Below, in pieces: positions 8,448 to 17,445 of a DNA stretch of 39,376 bases. The position numbers and the translations under genes are program-made. Below the pieces are notes generated by a model. The model searched no databases, was not told the origin of the DNA, and saw only the letters and a program-made list of their open reading frames with translations. The DNA comes from a bacterium. Its GTDB lineage: Bacteria > SM23-81 > DAOVCL01. The DNA is taken from assembly GCA_029932675.1 (NCBI GenBank), contig JAOZPP010000024.1, positions 1-39,376 of the forward strand, written 5' to 3'. How positions within the stretch are numbered: the stretch's first letter is position 1; each line of letters begins with the position of its first letter.

Positions 8448-9227
8448 ATGTCCATACTTATCGCCGAAGATAATCCGGTAGGAATGAAGCTTCTGGAGTT
8501 CAATCTCCAGAAGTATGGTTATCACACGATTGGAGCTCGCACCGGCAAGGAGGCCCTCGAATATCTTGCTTCAGAACCAGGGGTTCAACTTGTCATCGCC
8601 GATATAATGATGCCTGAAATGGATGGGTTGGAGCTCCTGGCGAAGATGAAGGAACGGCCTGAGTGGAGGGATATCCCTGTCATTATGTGTACCGCCGCAT
8701 CGGATCGGGAGACCGTTACCAAAGCCGCCCGATTGGGGTGCAAGCATTACCTTGTGAAACCCATCAATGCATGGCAATTGGTCCAGAGGGTCCGCGAAGC
8801 CATCGGAGATGAGAAACCGGTTCTCCGAGATAAGGCCCAGGTGATCTCTCAACTGGGTCTCGATGCTGAGGCCTACGAAGAGATGGTTAACGTTTTCGCT
8901 CGTCTGGTGGCGGAGAAGATTGACCAATTAGGAGGAGAGAAGGGGGAGGTAGCCAACTCTCCGACGACCTTTAACCTCTCAGATCTAAAGGAGGCAGCCT
9001 CCCTCCTGGGGGCGGAGAGGCTTAATGAGTTGCTCACGAGGGTGGGGGAGAGGGACAAGGAGGAAGAGAGCAAGCGGGTGAGTGGAGTACAAACGGTGCT
9101 ATTGGAGGAACTAAAGAGGCTGAGGGAGGTGCTGGAAGGGATGGAGTCTAAGAAAAAAACCTCCTCCTCTGCAGGGAAAGCCAATAAAGAAGGGAAGAAG
9201 AAGAAGGGCAAAGGGGCCACCACCTGA
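8448..9227 (+). CDS. Response regulator with helical C-terminal domain and lysine-rich tail
   Basis: A 259-aa protein. Residues 1-120 are a receiver domain with E7/D8, phospho-acceptor D52 (IADIMMPEMDG), T82 and K104 (LVKP). Residues about 125-225 are helical. The segment LSDLKEAASLLGAERLNELL is reminiscent of an Hpt-like bundle, but no SAHTLKG-type histidine is present. The last 25 residues are a Lys/Gly-rich tail (KKKTSSSAGKANKEGKKKKG) of the kind that binds nucleic acid or acidic partners. There is no helix-turn-helix or GGDEF output domain. A Shine-Dalgarno AAGGAGAGG precedes the ATG. It follows cheA after 870 bases and is a plausible second target of that kinase. Confidence 0.85.
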   Translation: MSILIAEDNPVGMKLLEFNLQKYGYHTIGARTGKEALEYLASEPGVQLVIADIMMPEMDGLELLAKMKERPEWRDIPVIMCTAASDRETVTKAARLGCKHYLVKPINAWQLVQRVREAIGDEKPVLRDKAQVISQLGLDAEAYEEMVNVFARLVAEKIDQLGGEKGEVANSPTTFNLSDLKEAASLLGAERLNELLTRVGERDKEEESKRVSGVQTVLLEELKRLREVLEGMESKKKTSSSAGKANKEGKKKKGKGATT

Positions 9228-9341
9228 TCAACGTTTTTGAACCCTTCTCACCTTTCGCCTAAGAGGTATGCAACTTTACATAATGGCTGCAGTAAGAAAT
9301 TTTCTGCCAGCTTATATAGCGGTGGTAGCTCTGTTTTTAGG

Positions 9342-9357
9342 TGACCAAAGTTGGTCA
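9342..9357. repeat. Short perfect palindrome between convergent genes
   Basis: TGACCAA-AG-TTGGTCA, seven bases per arm, 7 bases past the stop of the minus-strand Cys-rich gene. Neither strand has a T run directly after it, so it is a poor intrinsic terminator. It may be a transcript-end hairpin or a protein site. Confidence 0.3.
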
Positions 9358-9363
9358 GTTCTC

Positions 9364-9954
9364 CTATGGGAGTCCCATCTTTTTTCTTCTTTCTTCCCTT
9401 TCTAACTCCGAGAGGTAATCTAAGAAGGCTGTAGGGCCACCAGAGCTTTCCCCATAGGAGCTAATCCTGGTAAGGGTCTCCTTCAAGGTAGAAATAACTC
9501 TTCTCAAGCTTGGCCTCTCCCCGTAGCCTTCCCCTTCCTTCATCCTTGCTTCAAGGACCCTCCCCAACTGGTAGGAGATAGCGGTCACTTGAGGGACAGG
9601 GGACTTAAATTCATAGATTAAACCCTTCTCTCTCGTCTCATAGGTCTTGATAAGAAGGGTTAACCCTTCCTTAACATCATCGTCCCTAAGATCGGGGAAC
9701 CTCTTTTTCACCTCTAAGATGGTGGCTAAAATGTAGGCCAGAATATCTTTGTTCTCCGAGAGGAGTTGCTCCGAGCTTTCTTGCCTGGCCGCTTTCCGCC
9801 TTTCATCCCGTGCCCAATAGGGACAGTTGGAAGGACAACGGATCTCTTCCCCCCTCTTGCTCCCGCAACAATAGGAGCAGATATAGTCGTTTAGGGCCGG
9901 ACACCACCTTTTCCCCCTCCTCCGATTACAGACAATGCAAAGATTCCTTACCAT
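9364..9954 (-). CDS. Cys-rich zinc-ribbon-like protein, function unknown
   Basis: A 196-aa protein. The first 48 residues hold eight cysteines in a CxxC...C...CxxCC...C...C pattern (CIVCNRRRGKRWCPALN, then ICSYCCGSKRGEEIRCPSNC), very likely a zinc-binding module. I recognise this pattern from bacterial hypothetical proteins in which a similar RYCPAL...CSxCCG...CPxDC block precedes varied domains. The rest (about 50-196) is helical and charged with no recognised fold. There is no signal peptide, so it is cytoplasmic. No strong Shine-Dalgarno precedes the ATG. A TAATAG element ends 4 bases before it, so it may be another leaderless mRNA. It converges on the receiver gene. Confidence 0.7.
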   Translation of the reverse strand: MVRNLCIVCNRRRGKRWCPALNDYICSYCCGSKRGEEIRCPSNCPYWARDERRKAARQESSEQLLSENKDILAYILATILEVKKRFPDLRDDDVKEGLTLLIKTYETREKGLIYEFKSPVPQVTAISYQLGRVLEARMKEGEGYGERPSLRRVISTLKETLTRISSYGESSGGPTAFLDYLSELEREERRKKMGLP

Positions 9955-10168
9955 TACCTATTAACTTACAAATTGTTCTTCAATTCAGTAAGGAAGGACC
10001 TTACTGGGATAATGGCCTCCATGGTAGAAGGGGCCTGGGGTTAATAAAAGCTAAAACCTCCCCTTAAGCAAGGGAAATATTCTGGTTGAGGTCCCCTTTT
10101 TATCTCGGCAGCCATGTTGAGGGAAGATGGGGAGTGGAGTTCTACCCCTCTTTGGGAGGGGAAATGGG

Positions 10169-10197
10169 TTGACGGGGAGTGGTCCCGGCCTTAATTT
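10169..10197 (+). promoter_or_regulatory. Sigma70-type promoter for the aspartyl-protease-like gene
   Basis: TTGACG (10169-10174), 17-base spacer, TAATTT (10192-10197). Predicted start is near 10204, giving a leader of about 15 bases that contains the AAGGAGGTG ribosome-binding site. A CCCCTC/GAGGGG hairpin lies just upstream at 10145-10161. Confidence 0.65.
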
Positions 10198-10218
10198 AGG
10201 GGAAAAGGAGGTGTAAAG

Positions 10219-12057
10219 ATGAGGAATAGAACTATCCTTAAATCTGTTGCTTGCCTCCTCTTCCTCTTCTCCCTAGGGTATGGGTCAGCCTTAGATCGGA
10301 TAATGGAGAAGCATGCTCAGGCTTTAGGGGGGATGGAGAGGCTTAAGTCCGTGAAGTCGTTTAAGGTCAGGGGGATAGTAAAACTTGGGGGTTTAGAAGG
10401 GACGATAACCGAATGGGGAAAATCTCCGGACAAATATCGGGAAGAGGTGGATCTGAAGATTTTAAAACAGGAGAGAGGTACAGATGGTCACCGTTTCTGG
10501 AAGATAGATCAGAACAACAAGCTGGCTGAGCTCCAGGGGAGGGAGAAGGAGGATTTAATAACCTCGTGCTGTCTGAGCAATTTTTGCTACCTTCTACCCT
10601 CAACAAGGGAAGGCGTAACCTCTTACTTAGGGAAGAGCTCAAGGAAGGGGAAGAGTTATTACCTCCTCCTGGTTAAGCCTCAAGGGGGAAGCCTTGCTAA
10701 GCTCTGGTTAAGCGACTCCACTTGGTTGGTAGAGATGGTGCAGACCACCGTCTTCCAGGAGACGGTTACTGTAACCTATGACGATTATAGAAGGGTAGAT
10801 GGGATAGCGATGGCCTTTCATAGCCATCAGACCACCGGGAACCCCCTCTATGACGTGGAGATAATCCTCCAAGAGGTCTCCCTCAACCTGCCGCTCGGTG
10901 ATTCCCTTTTCCTCCCTCCGCCCGCGGAGGGGAAGGACTACCGTTTCCTTAGTGGGGAGAGCGCACGGGGGATATCCTTTGACCTTTATGAAAACACAAT
11001 CTGGCTAAAGGTGCGGGTAAATGATAATGGCCCTTATGACTTTCTCTTGGACAGTGGGGCAGGAGCAACTTGTATAGATTCAGGCTTGGCATCCCAATTA
11101 GGGTTGTCAGTTCAGGGGACAGTTGAAGGGAAAGGGGCAGGGGGTAGCCAAGCGGTCTCCTTTTGCCAGATCGGTTCCCTTAAGTTGTCGGGTGTGGAAC
11201 TCTTGGATCAAACGGTAGGGGTGATCGACCTCTCCCGATTGTATGCTACCCTGGGGAGGAGGATTGATGGAATATTGGGCTATGACTTCCTGAGCCGGTT
11301 TGTCACTAAGATAGACTATGATAGTCAATCTATCTCCCTCTGGGACCCAAAGGGCTATCATTACCCAGAGGGGATGGAGGTTCTCGATATCGAGATAACC
11401 CAGAACCTGCCTACTATAGAAGCCTTGATCGATGGTGAATATCAAGGGAAGTTCCTGTTGGATACAGGGAACAGTGGGGGCCTTGTCCTCCATAGCGCCT
11501 TTATCCAGCAACACCACATCTTAGATAGGGTCAAGAGGAAGGTGAAAACTGGCTTTGGTGGGGTTGGTGGATGGGGAAAAGGTTTTATGGTTAAGTTGAA
11601 AAGCTTAACCATTGGCGATTTCACAGTAAGGGAACCTTTGACCCTCCTGGTAACCAGTGGGAAGGGGGTCTTTGGCTCGAAGGACCTGGCTGGGAATATC
11701 GGGGGAGGAATACTGAAGCGGTTTAACCTGATCCTTGATTACTCCCAGGGGAAGCTCGGTTTGGAACCAAGCCAGTCGTTTGGCTCCCCTCCCCAGTATG
11801 ACCGCAGTGGGATAGGAGTTATCATTAAGGGGGACAAGCTTATAGTAAGGGAGGTTTTGGAGGGTTCACCAGCCCAAGCTGAAGGGGTCAGGGTGGGGGA
11901 TGAGATAATGGCAGTAAACGGGTTAAAAGCAACCCCGAGCTCTTTGGAGGGGATTTCTAAGATCTTTCAAGGGCCGGTGGGGACCAGGGTAGATCTTGAA
12001 CTCCTCAGGGATGGTAAATCGATAAAGGTAAAGCTGGTCTTGAGGGATATCTTCTGA
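10219..12057 (+). CDS. Exported double aspartyl-protease-like protein with PDZ domain
   Basis: A 612-aa protein with a cleavable-type signal peptide (residues 1-24). Residues about 25-235 resemble the LolA/outer-membrane lipoprotein carrier-like module often found before such domains. Two retropepsin-like halves follow. The first has YDFLLDSGAGAT (catalytic-type D278) and the second KFLLDTGNSG (D415), each followed by a G-I-L/I-G-x-D/L-hydrophobic segment. Residues about 530-612 form a PDZ domain (GVIIKGDKLIVREVLEGSPA, then GVRVGDEIMAVNG). Members of this family are thought to be periplasmic proteases or peptide-binding proteins. Two D-[ST]-G motifs in one chain could form a pseudo-dimeric, pepsin-like site. 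The ATG has an excellent Shine-Dalgarno (AAGGAGGTG) and its own promoter. It ends two bases from the stop of the convergent C25 protease gene. Confidence 0.85.
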   Translation: MRNRTILKSVACLLFLFSLGYGSALDRIMEKHAQALGGMERLKSVKSFKVRGIVKLGGLEGTITEWGKSPDKYREEVDLKILKQERGTDGHRFWKIDQNNKLAELQGREKEDLITSCCLSNFCYLLPSTREGVTSYLGKSSRKGKSYYLLLVKPQGGSLAKLWLSDSTWLVEMVQTTVFQETVTVTYDDYRRVDGIAMAFHSHQTTGNPLYDVEIILQEVSLNLPLGDSLFLPPPAEGKDYRFLSGESARGISFDLYENTIWLKVRVNDNGPYDFLLDSGAGATCIDSGLASQLGLSVQGTVEGKGAGGSQAVSFCQIGSLKLSGVELLDQTVGVIDLSRLYATLGRRIDGILGYDFLSRFVTKIDYDSQSISLWDPKGYHYPEGMEVLDIEITQNLPTIEALIDGEYQGKFLLDTGNSGGLVLHSAFIQQHHILDRVKRKVKTGFGGVGGWGKGFMVKLKSLTIGDFTVREPLTLLVTSGKGVFGSKDLAGNIGGGILKRFNLILDYSQGKLGLEPSQSFGSPPQYDRSGIGVIIKGDKLIVREVLEGSPAQAEGVRVGDEIMAVNGLKATPSSLEGISKIFQGPVGTRVDLELLRDGKSIKVKLVLRDIF

Positions 12058-12059
12058 AC

Positions 12060-15000
12060 CTACCTGATGAGGACCATCTTTTTCGTCTTTGTTACCTTTA
12101 TACTTTCACCTGTTATCCCTAACCTACAGAGATATATCCCGCTGGAGACTTCTTGGCCGAGGTTATCCCTTCCATCCCATTGCACTGAATAGTAACCAGG
12201 AGCCTGTTCCTCTTCCACCAGAGTTCTGACCAACCGACCCAAGATGTTGTAGATTTTTAGGGTGGTGTGGGGTGGACTGACCGCTGGAATGGTATAGCGG
12301 ATGGTGGTGGTGGGATTGAAGGGATTGGGGTAGTTCTGGGAGAGATCGCAATTGGTGGGGATGGCCTTTAAGGGAGGCGATTGGATCCCCACTTCTCTGT
12401 TAGGTTTTATTTCCAGATCATCTATGTACCATCCCTCGTACTGGTTCCCGTCATCTTCGCTATAAAAGGTAAACCTTATCCGGATCGAATCCCCGGAAAA
12501 GGAAGAGAGGTCATAGGATTTTTCGCTCCAGCCGTCGCTCGATCCGGTAAAGAGGTCAAGTTCTACCCATCCCTCTCCCCCATTTATCTCCAAGAAGCCA
12601 TAATCCATTCCGCTTTCGATTACATACCAGGTCCAAAAGCTGAGGGTGGGATGTGATCCCATCCAGATTGAAGGGCTAATCAGATAAGCGGTAAAGGCGG
12701 GCTCGTAAACCCAACTGCCCTCGCTTCCACAATACCAGCTATAGCTGCCGCCAGGGGTGTGGTTCCTATGGCTGCTTAGGTGCCAGGTATTTGTGGAGCC
12801 AGTATGGGTCCATCCACCTTCCCCCCCTTCCATATCGTCAGAGAAGCCAGAGACCCCAATAGGGAGTTGAAAGCCTGCTTGGGTGTTGTAGCCATCTGCG
12901 GCGATCTGGAGGGAAAACTGGGAAAAGTGGGGGGTGGGACAGTCCGGGGAGATTTCAATCTGGTAGGGGCTTGCCGAACCCGTGCTGTCCCCGGGGCCAA
13001 GGTCGGCGAAGCCTGAGCTATTGGAGATGATCGTTATATAGGGATCGATGGTGCCCAGAAGGGCGGAGAGGTTGGATGCCTTGCCCAGGCCGATGTTCTT
13101 CAGGGTCACGGTTATCTTCAAGGTTTCTCCCGGATCGGCAAGGCCATTGCCCCCCTCTCCATCATCAATGTTATTGGTTAAATGGGTGATAATTGGGGAG
13201 GCGATTTGAAGTGCTATCTCCGAGCTCCATTGGTGATCCTCCCCATCATGGATAGCAAGGTGAAGATAGCTAATGTGGCCGTTGGGGCAGGTGGGGGAAA
13301 TTGTGAACTGGTAGGGCGATGAGGATTCCGATGTATCCTGGGCAGGGATATTCCCATAAAACACGGAACTGTCGGTAATAGTAATGAAGGAATCGGCAGC
13401 CGAGAGGATAGCGCTGACATCGGAAGATGATTGGCTACCGAAATTCTTTAGCACTATAGTCATACCTATCAGCTCCCCCGGGTTTGGAACCCCGTCCCCA
13501 CCGTCATCTAATCTGTGACTGTAATGGGCTAAGTAAGGGCCTTCTTCCATTACGATGATTTGGTCTTCATAAGGCAAGAAGTTATGAGCAGTAACGGTAA
13601 TGGAAATGGTATCGGGAAAGACAGGTGAGGTGGAGAAGGTGACTTGGCCGTCTGCCCCAGTAATCCCAGTGGCATAGAGGTTATTCCCGTTGGTTATGCA
13701 AACCAAACCATCCTCTACTGGAGAACCACCGGAAGTAACGGTAACCGTGAACTGAAACTCCCCAGTTGGAATTCGGTGTGGGTAATCTACCGCAAGCTCC
13801 TGGGGGGTATCCGTCCAAAGGGGGAGCTCAGGGTCTCCTAAGAGGTTTAGTTCAAACTCAATCCAGCGGTAATCGTTCTCCAAGTGAGCATCGGCGATAT
13901 AATAGATCTTTGAATTGGCCAAAGTCGCGCCTAAATGGTAAATGCCATCATTGAAGAGCGAAGCGAAGAACCTCTGATCGAAGAGATCTGACGACCCATA
14001 TCCAGGAAATGAGGGGGTGTACCAACCATACCTGCTGTTGCCCACGAAGAACCCTCCCCCATGAGGGCTTTTCACGAAGTGCTCCGCGATACAGTCATAG
14101 TCTATGGCTGCCGGCCAACAGCCAACCGAGTAAAGGGCACCAAAGAAGCGAGGGGAGTTAGCGAGACCATCTATCTGCTCGCTATTGAGTGCATCAGGAC
14201 CAGTGCACATAACATCTATAAAGGCGTGGCCACAGTGATTGAGCAAATTGAAGCCTCTATTCATTGAATCAAGGACTGCCCCTGCCGATTCGTTTCCGTC
14301 TCTCTCGTATAGTTTAGCAATTGGGTCAAACCCATCCGGGAAGTACCTCTCATCTATGAGGTCCTTGCTTATCCCATCGTCGGTGAGGTCGTCTGCTCTC
14401 TCTGCAAAGAAAAGGGCTCGCCGTTGATAATCAATGGGAGGGTTCTTCTCATAGGTTAAAGCTTTAGTTACAAATGATTGGGTCTCCGCCAGGGTGGCCA
14501 CCGGAGCCCGCCCCACAAAGATGTCCGGATAGAGGTCCACGCTGTCCTCAGGTTCCCCGTAGATTTCATCCCCATCAAGATCCCAGGTCCCATCAAGGTC
14601 GGAGTAGTAGAGATCAGAGGGTATGTCCTCGGTGTAGCTCTCCAACTCGATGTGCGCATATCGGCAGGGGATGATACCTGTGTCCCCGCCCAGGAGGACC
14701 CAGATGGTTCCCGAATCCTGAGCAGCGATCTTCAGGTAGTTTCTGATCCTTTCGGCAAGGTCACTTCCGTTATAGTGGGAGTCTATCCAGGAGACGGTTC
14801 TTATTGCCGTAGGGACCCCCTTTTTTGTCTTCCACTGGGCCAGAGGGGTGAAAACTGGGGCTAAGTTGGCATCGGTGATGATTAGGTAGGTGAGTAGATC
14901 ATCTTTGGGGAACTCTTCCCCAAGGGCCCTCCCCCCTATATTATCTGGGTTAAGGACCAATCTCCTAACCACCCGATGATAGATGCCTTCTGATCCAGCC

Positions 15001-15566
15001 CTATGAGGGAGGGATCTGGCGACCTTCCCTTCCCGCAGGTATTGTAGCTTGAACTCTACCTGAGTAATGAGGCGGAGCCTTCCCTCTGAAGGGATGTATT
15101 GAAGGGGGTGGAGTTGTAAAGTGGCAATTCTTTCTCCACAGAGGTTCCCCAAACCGAGGTAACGGATGATATTGGTAGGATAGGGCGCTGGAGAGCTGTA
15201 GATGGAAGGGTCTGGTTTGACGAAGGGAGGTGAATGGGCTGAATGGCTGATGGGAATTGAGGGTTGAGTCGGATATAGGTTATAAACCCCAGGCAGATCC
15301 GCATATTCACACTTAGTGAGCTTGACCCCAGTTACCTTGGCATCAGGGGGAATACGGATATAGATGTTCCTTACCGGCAGGAGAGGGGCCCCTACCTGGT
15401 TGGTGAAGTGGCAGCCTTGGAGCTTGACCACATCATACCCCCTCATCTGCTCAAAGGAGAGGCTCGGCTTTGAAAAGCTAACCCTCTGAGGTAGCTCCCC
15501 CGCCTTCCCTAAGCTCAAGGGGAGGCAAAGGGAGATAAGGGCTAATGTAAGCCATAACCTTTTCAT
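12060..15566 (-). CDS. Gingipain-like C25 cysteine protease, T9SS cargo
   Basis: A 1168-aa protein with signal peptide (1-22), a propeptide-like beta region (about 25-215) and a peptidase C25 catalytic domain (about 220-585). The likely catalytic His is H447 in LLNHCGHAF and the likely Cys C483 in LYSVGCWPAA. The family segment GGGFFVGNSRYGW is also present. Then come Ig/CARDB-like repeats (about 595-905, two with a NPGE[LT] motif), a MAM/immune-inhibitor-A-like jelly roll (about 910-1070) and the sorting domain (DLSQNYPNPFNPTT to KKMVLIR). It should be exported by Sec, then by a type IX-like system, and matured at the surface. C25 members include gingipains and the T9SS sortase PorU; the sorting domain here argues for a cargo protease. 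The start lies 6 bases past the rtcB stop, with its ribosome-binding site (AAGGGA) inside the rtcB end. Confidence 0.88.
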   Translation of the reverse strand: MKRLWLTLALISLCLPLSLGKAGELPQRVSFSKPSLSFEQMRGYDVVKLQGCHFTNQVGAPLLPVRNIYIRIPPDAKVTGVKLTKCEYADLPGVYNLYPTQPSIPISHSAHSPPFVKPDPSIYSSPAPYPTNIIRYLGLGNLCGERIATLQLHPLQYIPSEGRLRLITQVEFKLQYLREGKVARSLPHRAGSEGIYHRVVRRLVLNPDNIGGRALGEEFPKDDLLTYLIITDANLAPVFTPLAQWKTKKGVPTAIRTVSWIDSHYNGSDLAERIRNYLKIAAQDSGTIWVLLGGDTGIIPCRYAHIELESYTEDIPSDLYYSDLDGTWDLDGDEIYGEPEDSVDLYPDIFVGRAPVATLAETQSFVTKALTYEKNPPIDYQRRALFFAERADDLTDDGISKDLIDERYFPDGFDPIAKLYERDGNESAGAVLDSMNRGFNLLNHCGHAFIDVMCTGPDALNSEQIDGLANSPRFFGALYSVGCWPAAIDYDCIAEHFVKSPHGGGFFVGNSRYGWYTPSFPGYGSSDLFDQRFFASLFNDGIYHLGATLANSKIYYIADAHLENDYRWIEFELNLLGDPELPLWTDTPQELAVDYPHRIPTGEFQFTVTVTSGGSPVEDGLVCITNGNNLYATGITGADGQVTFSTSPVFPDTISITVTAHNFLPYEDQIIVMEEGPYLAHYSHRLDDGGDGVPNPGELIGMTIVLKNFGSQSSSDVSAILSAADSFITITDSSVFYGNIPAQDTSESSSPYQFTISPTCPNGHISYLHLAIHDGEDHQWSSEIALQIASPIITHLTNNIDDGEGGNGLADPGETLKITVTLKNIGLGKASNLSALLGTIDPYITIISNSSGFADLGPGDSTGSASPYQIEISPDCPTPHFSQFSLQIAADGYNTQAGFQLPIGVSGFSDDMEGGEGGWTHTGSTNTWHLSSHRNHTPGGSYSWYCGSEGSWVYEPAFTAYLISPSIWMGSHPTLSFWTWYVIESGMDYGFLEINGGEGWVELDLFTGSSDGWSEKSYDLSSFSGDSIRIRFTFYSEDDGNQYEGWYIDDLEIKPNREVGIQSPPLKAIPTNCDLSQNYPNPFNPTTTIRYTIPAVSPPHTTLKIYNILGRLVRTLVEEEQAPGYYSVQWDGRDNLGQEVSSGIYLCRLGITGESIKVTKTKKMVLIR

Positions 15567-15572
15567 CGCAAT

Positions 15573-17003
15573 CTATCCCTTTATACAACCCATAGGCTTG
15601 AGTCTCACCACTTTCCTGGCCAAACCCGCATTGTGAATTGCCTCCACCACCTCGGTGACGTCCTTGTAGGCCATAGGTGCCTCCTCAGCCAGACCGGACA
15701 TAGAGTGGCCTCTAATGTAGATCCCCTTGGATTTAAGCTCATCGAGTAATCTCTCCCCTCTCCAGGTTTTCATCGCTCGCTTCCGGCTCATCCTCCTTCC
15801 TGCCCCGTGGCAGACTGAGGCGAATGCCTTCTCCTCGCCAGTTTCGGTTCCCACCAATATATAGGAGGACGTGCCCATCGTCCCCCCAATGATCACCGGC
15901 TGCCCGATTCCTTGGTAGGGCTGAGGGAGTTCCCCTCTCTGGGGGCCAAAGGCACGGGTAGCCCCCTTCCGGTGGACCAAAACCCTCCTCTCTTGGCCAT
16001 CTATTCTGTGGTTCTCTAACTTACAGGTATTGTGGCCTACATCGTAGAGGAGCTTGGCCTCTGCCCGGGGGAAGACCCTGTTCAGGCCCTCCCTGACCAA
16101 ATGGGTTATTACTTGCCGGTTAGCAAAGGCATAATTTATGGCACAGTTCACCGCAGAGAAATACCTTTTCCCCTCGGGTGAGTCTATGGGTGCACAGACC
16201 AGCTCCCTCTCCTTGATGGGGATGCCATACTTGCGGGAAGCCTCAGCTAAAATCCTCAAGTAGTCAGTTCCCACCTGATGGCCCAAAGCCCGTGAGCCGC
16301 AATGGATGGTAATGGTGACCTTGTTCTTCTCTAATCCAAACTTACTGGCGGTTGAGGGGTCATAGACCTCCTCCACCCACTGAACCTCCAGGTAGTGGTT
16401 CCCCGAACCTAAGGTGCCCACCTGCCTTTTTTCCCGTTGGAGGGCCTTCTGGCTCACTGCCCCTGGGTCACCTCCCGGGACCATACCCCTCTCCTCAGTG
16501 AATTCCAGGTCCTCCTTCTCCCCATAACCGAGCCCTACTACCCATTGTGCCCCCTTGGTGAGCACCCCCTCAACCTGTGAAGAGGAGAGGGAGATCTTTC
16601 CCCTTGATCCTACTCCAGCAGGGACGATGCCGAAGAGGGTATCCACTATATCCTTAAGTTTGGGTCTAACCTCCTCCAGGTCAAGCCCAGTGCAGAGGGT
16701 TCTTACCCCACAGTTTACATCGAAGCCCACACCGCCTACAGAGATGATCCCTCCCTGATCTGGGTCAAAGGCGGCCACCCCACCGATGGGGAAACCGTAA
16801 CCCCAATGGGCATCAGGCATTGCCAGGGAGAACTTTTGTATCCCTGGAAGGCAAGCTACATTGGTCACCTGTTCATATACCTTCTCATCCATCTCCTCTA
16901 TCAATTTCCGGTGTGCATAGATCTTCCCTGGCACCTTCATCTCCCCTTGACGAGGGATGACCCATTCATATTCACCTTCGGCAATTAACTTTTTTAGTTC
17001 CAT
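15573..17003 (-). CDS. rtcB: RNA-splicing ligase RtcB
   Basis: A 476-aa protein matching RtcB throughout (family about 480 aa without intein). The metal ligands are in place: D95 and C98 (GFDVNCGVR), H203 (GSGNHYLE), H234 (TIHCGSR) and H324 (DVGHNTCK). The GMP-accepting histidine is H399 in SVCHGAGRRMSR. RtcB joins 2',3'-cyclic-phosphate (or 3'-phosphate) and 5'-OH RNA ends using GTP and Mn2+ in RNA repair or tRNA splicing. The activator archease is encoded 20 bases upstream, a known partnership. Start ATG follows GAGGAGG. No intein is seen. Confidence 0.96.
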   Translation of the reverse strand: MELKKLIAEGEYEWVIPRQGEMKVPGKIYAHRKLIEEMDEKVYEQVTNVACLPGIQKFSLAMPDAHWGYGFPIGGVAAFDPDQGGIISVGGVGFDVNCGVRTLCTGLDLEEVRPKLKDIVDTLFGIVPAGVGSRGKISLSSSQVEGVLTKGAQWVVGLGYGEKEDLEFTEERGMVPGGDPGAVSQKALQREKRQVGTLGSGNHYLEVQWVEEVYDPSTASKFGLEKNKVTITIHCGSRALGHQVGTDYLRILAEASRKYGIPIKERELVCAPIDSPEGKRYFSAVNCAINYAFANRQVITHLVREGLNRVFPRAEAKLLYDVGHNTCKLENHRIDGQERRVLVHRKGATRAFGPQRGELPQPYQGIGQPVIIGGTMGTSSYILVGTETGEEKAFASVCHGAGRRMSRKRAMKTWRGERLLDELKSKGIYIRGHSMSGLAEEAPMAYKDVTEVVEAIHNAGLARKVVRLKPMGCIKG

Positions 17004-17023
17004 CTCTCCACCTCCTCAGGGCC

Positions 17024-17440
17024 TTAGATATCGACCACGCAGCGGGCAAAGAATTCACCATCCCTCTCCCCAATGGCCAACCCAGAATAGGTTGCCGCCT
17101 TCACCTCAACCTTGGGATTATGCCTTTGGGGGTCGAACCTTTCTCCCTCTACCCAGCCGTGCAACTCTTTTTCGGTTATCCGATCTATCCTAAATCGAGA
17201 GAGAACCAGTCCATTGATGTCTGCTTCAGTTAAAAGTTGGTTTAGCCATTCCACGAAGAGCTCTTCGGTGTCCTCGGCCCGGCAGTGGATAGGAAGCCTC
17301 TGACTTGGTTTCACCTGATCGATGTCGATGATTAGGTTAAACATTGCCTTGGCAGCCTCCTCAAAGGCCTCGGCGAGGCTTGCCCCCCAGCCAACGATCC
17401 CCATATCGGCTAGGTGTTCGAAGTATTCAAACCGGCCCAT
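17024..17440 (-). CDS. Archease (RtcB activator)
   Basis: A 138-aa protein of the archease family. The N-terminal YFEHLADMGIVGWG, central EELFVEWLNQLL and C-terminal KAATYSGLAI motifs are typical, and acidic residues expected to bind metal are present. Archease speeds RtcB guanylylation and turnover, and it directly precedes rtcB. A longer frame opens at 17470 but would overlap the thymidine kinase gene. The ATG at 17440 gives the family N-terminus (MGRFEYFEH), has AGGA nine bases upstream, and leaves a 5-base gap after the thymidine kinase stop. Confidence 0.93.
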   Translation of the reverse strand: MGRFEYFEHLADMGIVGWGASLAEAFEEAAKAMFNLIIDIDQVKPSQRLPIHCRAEDTEELFVEWLNQLLTEADINGLVLSRFRIDRITEKELHGWVEGERFDPQRHNPKVEVKAATYSGLAIGERDGEFFARCVVDI

Positions 17441-17445
17441 AAGAT

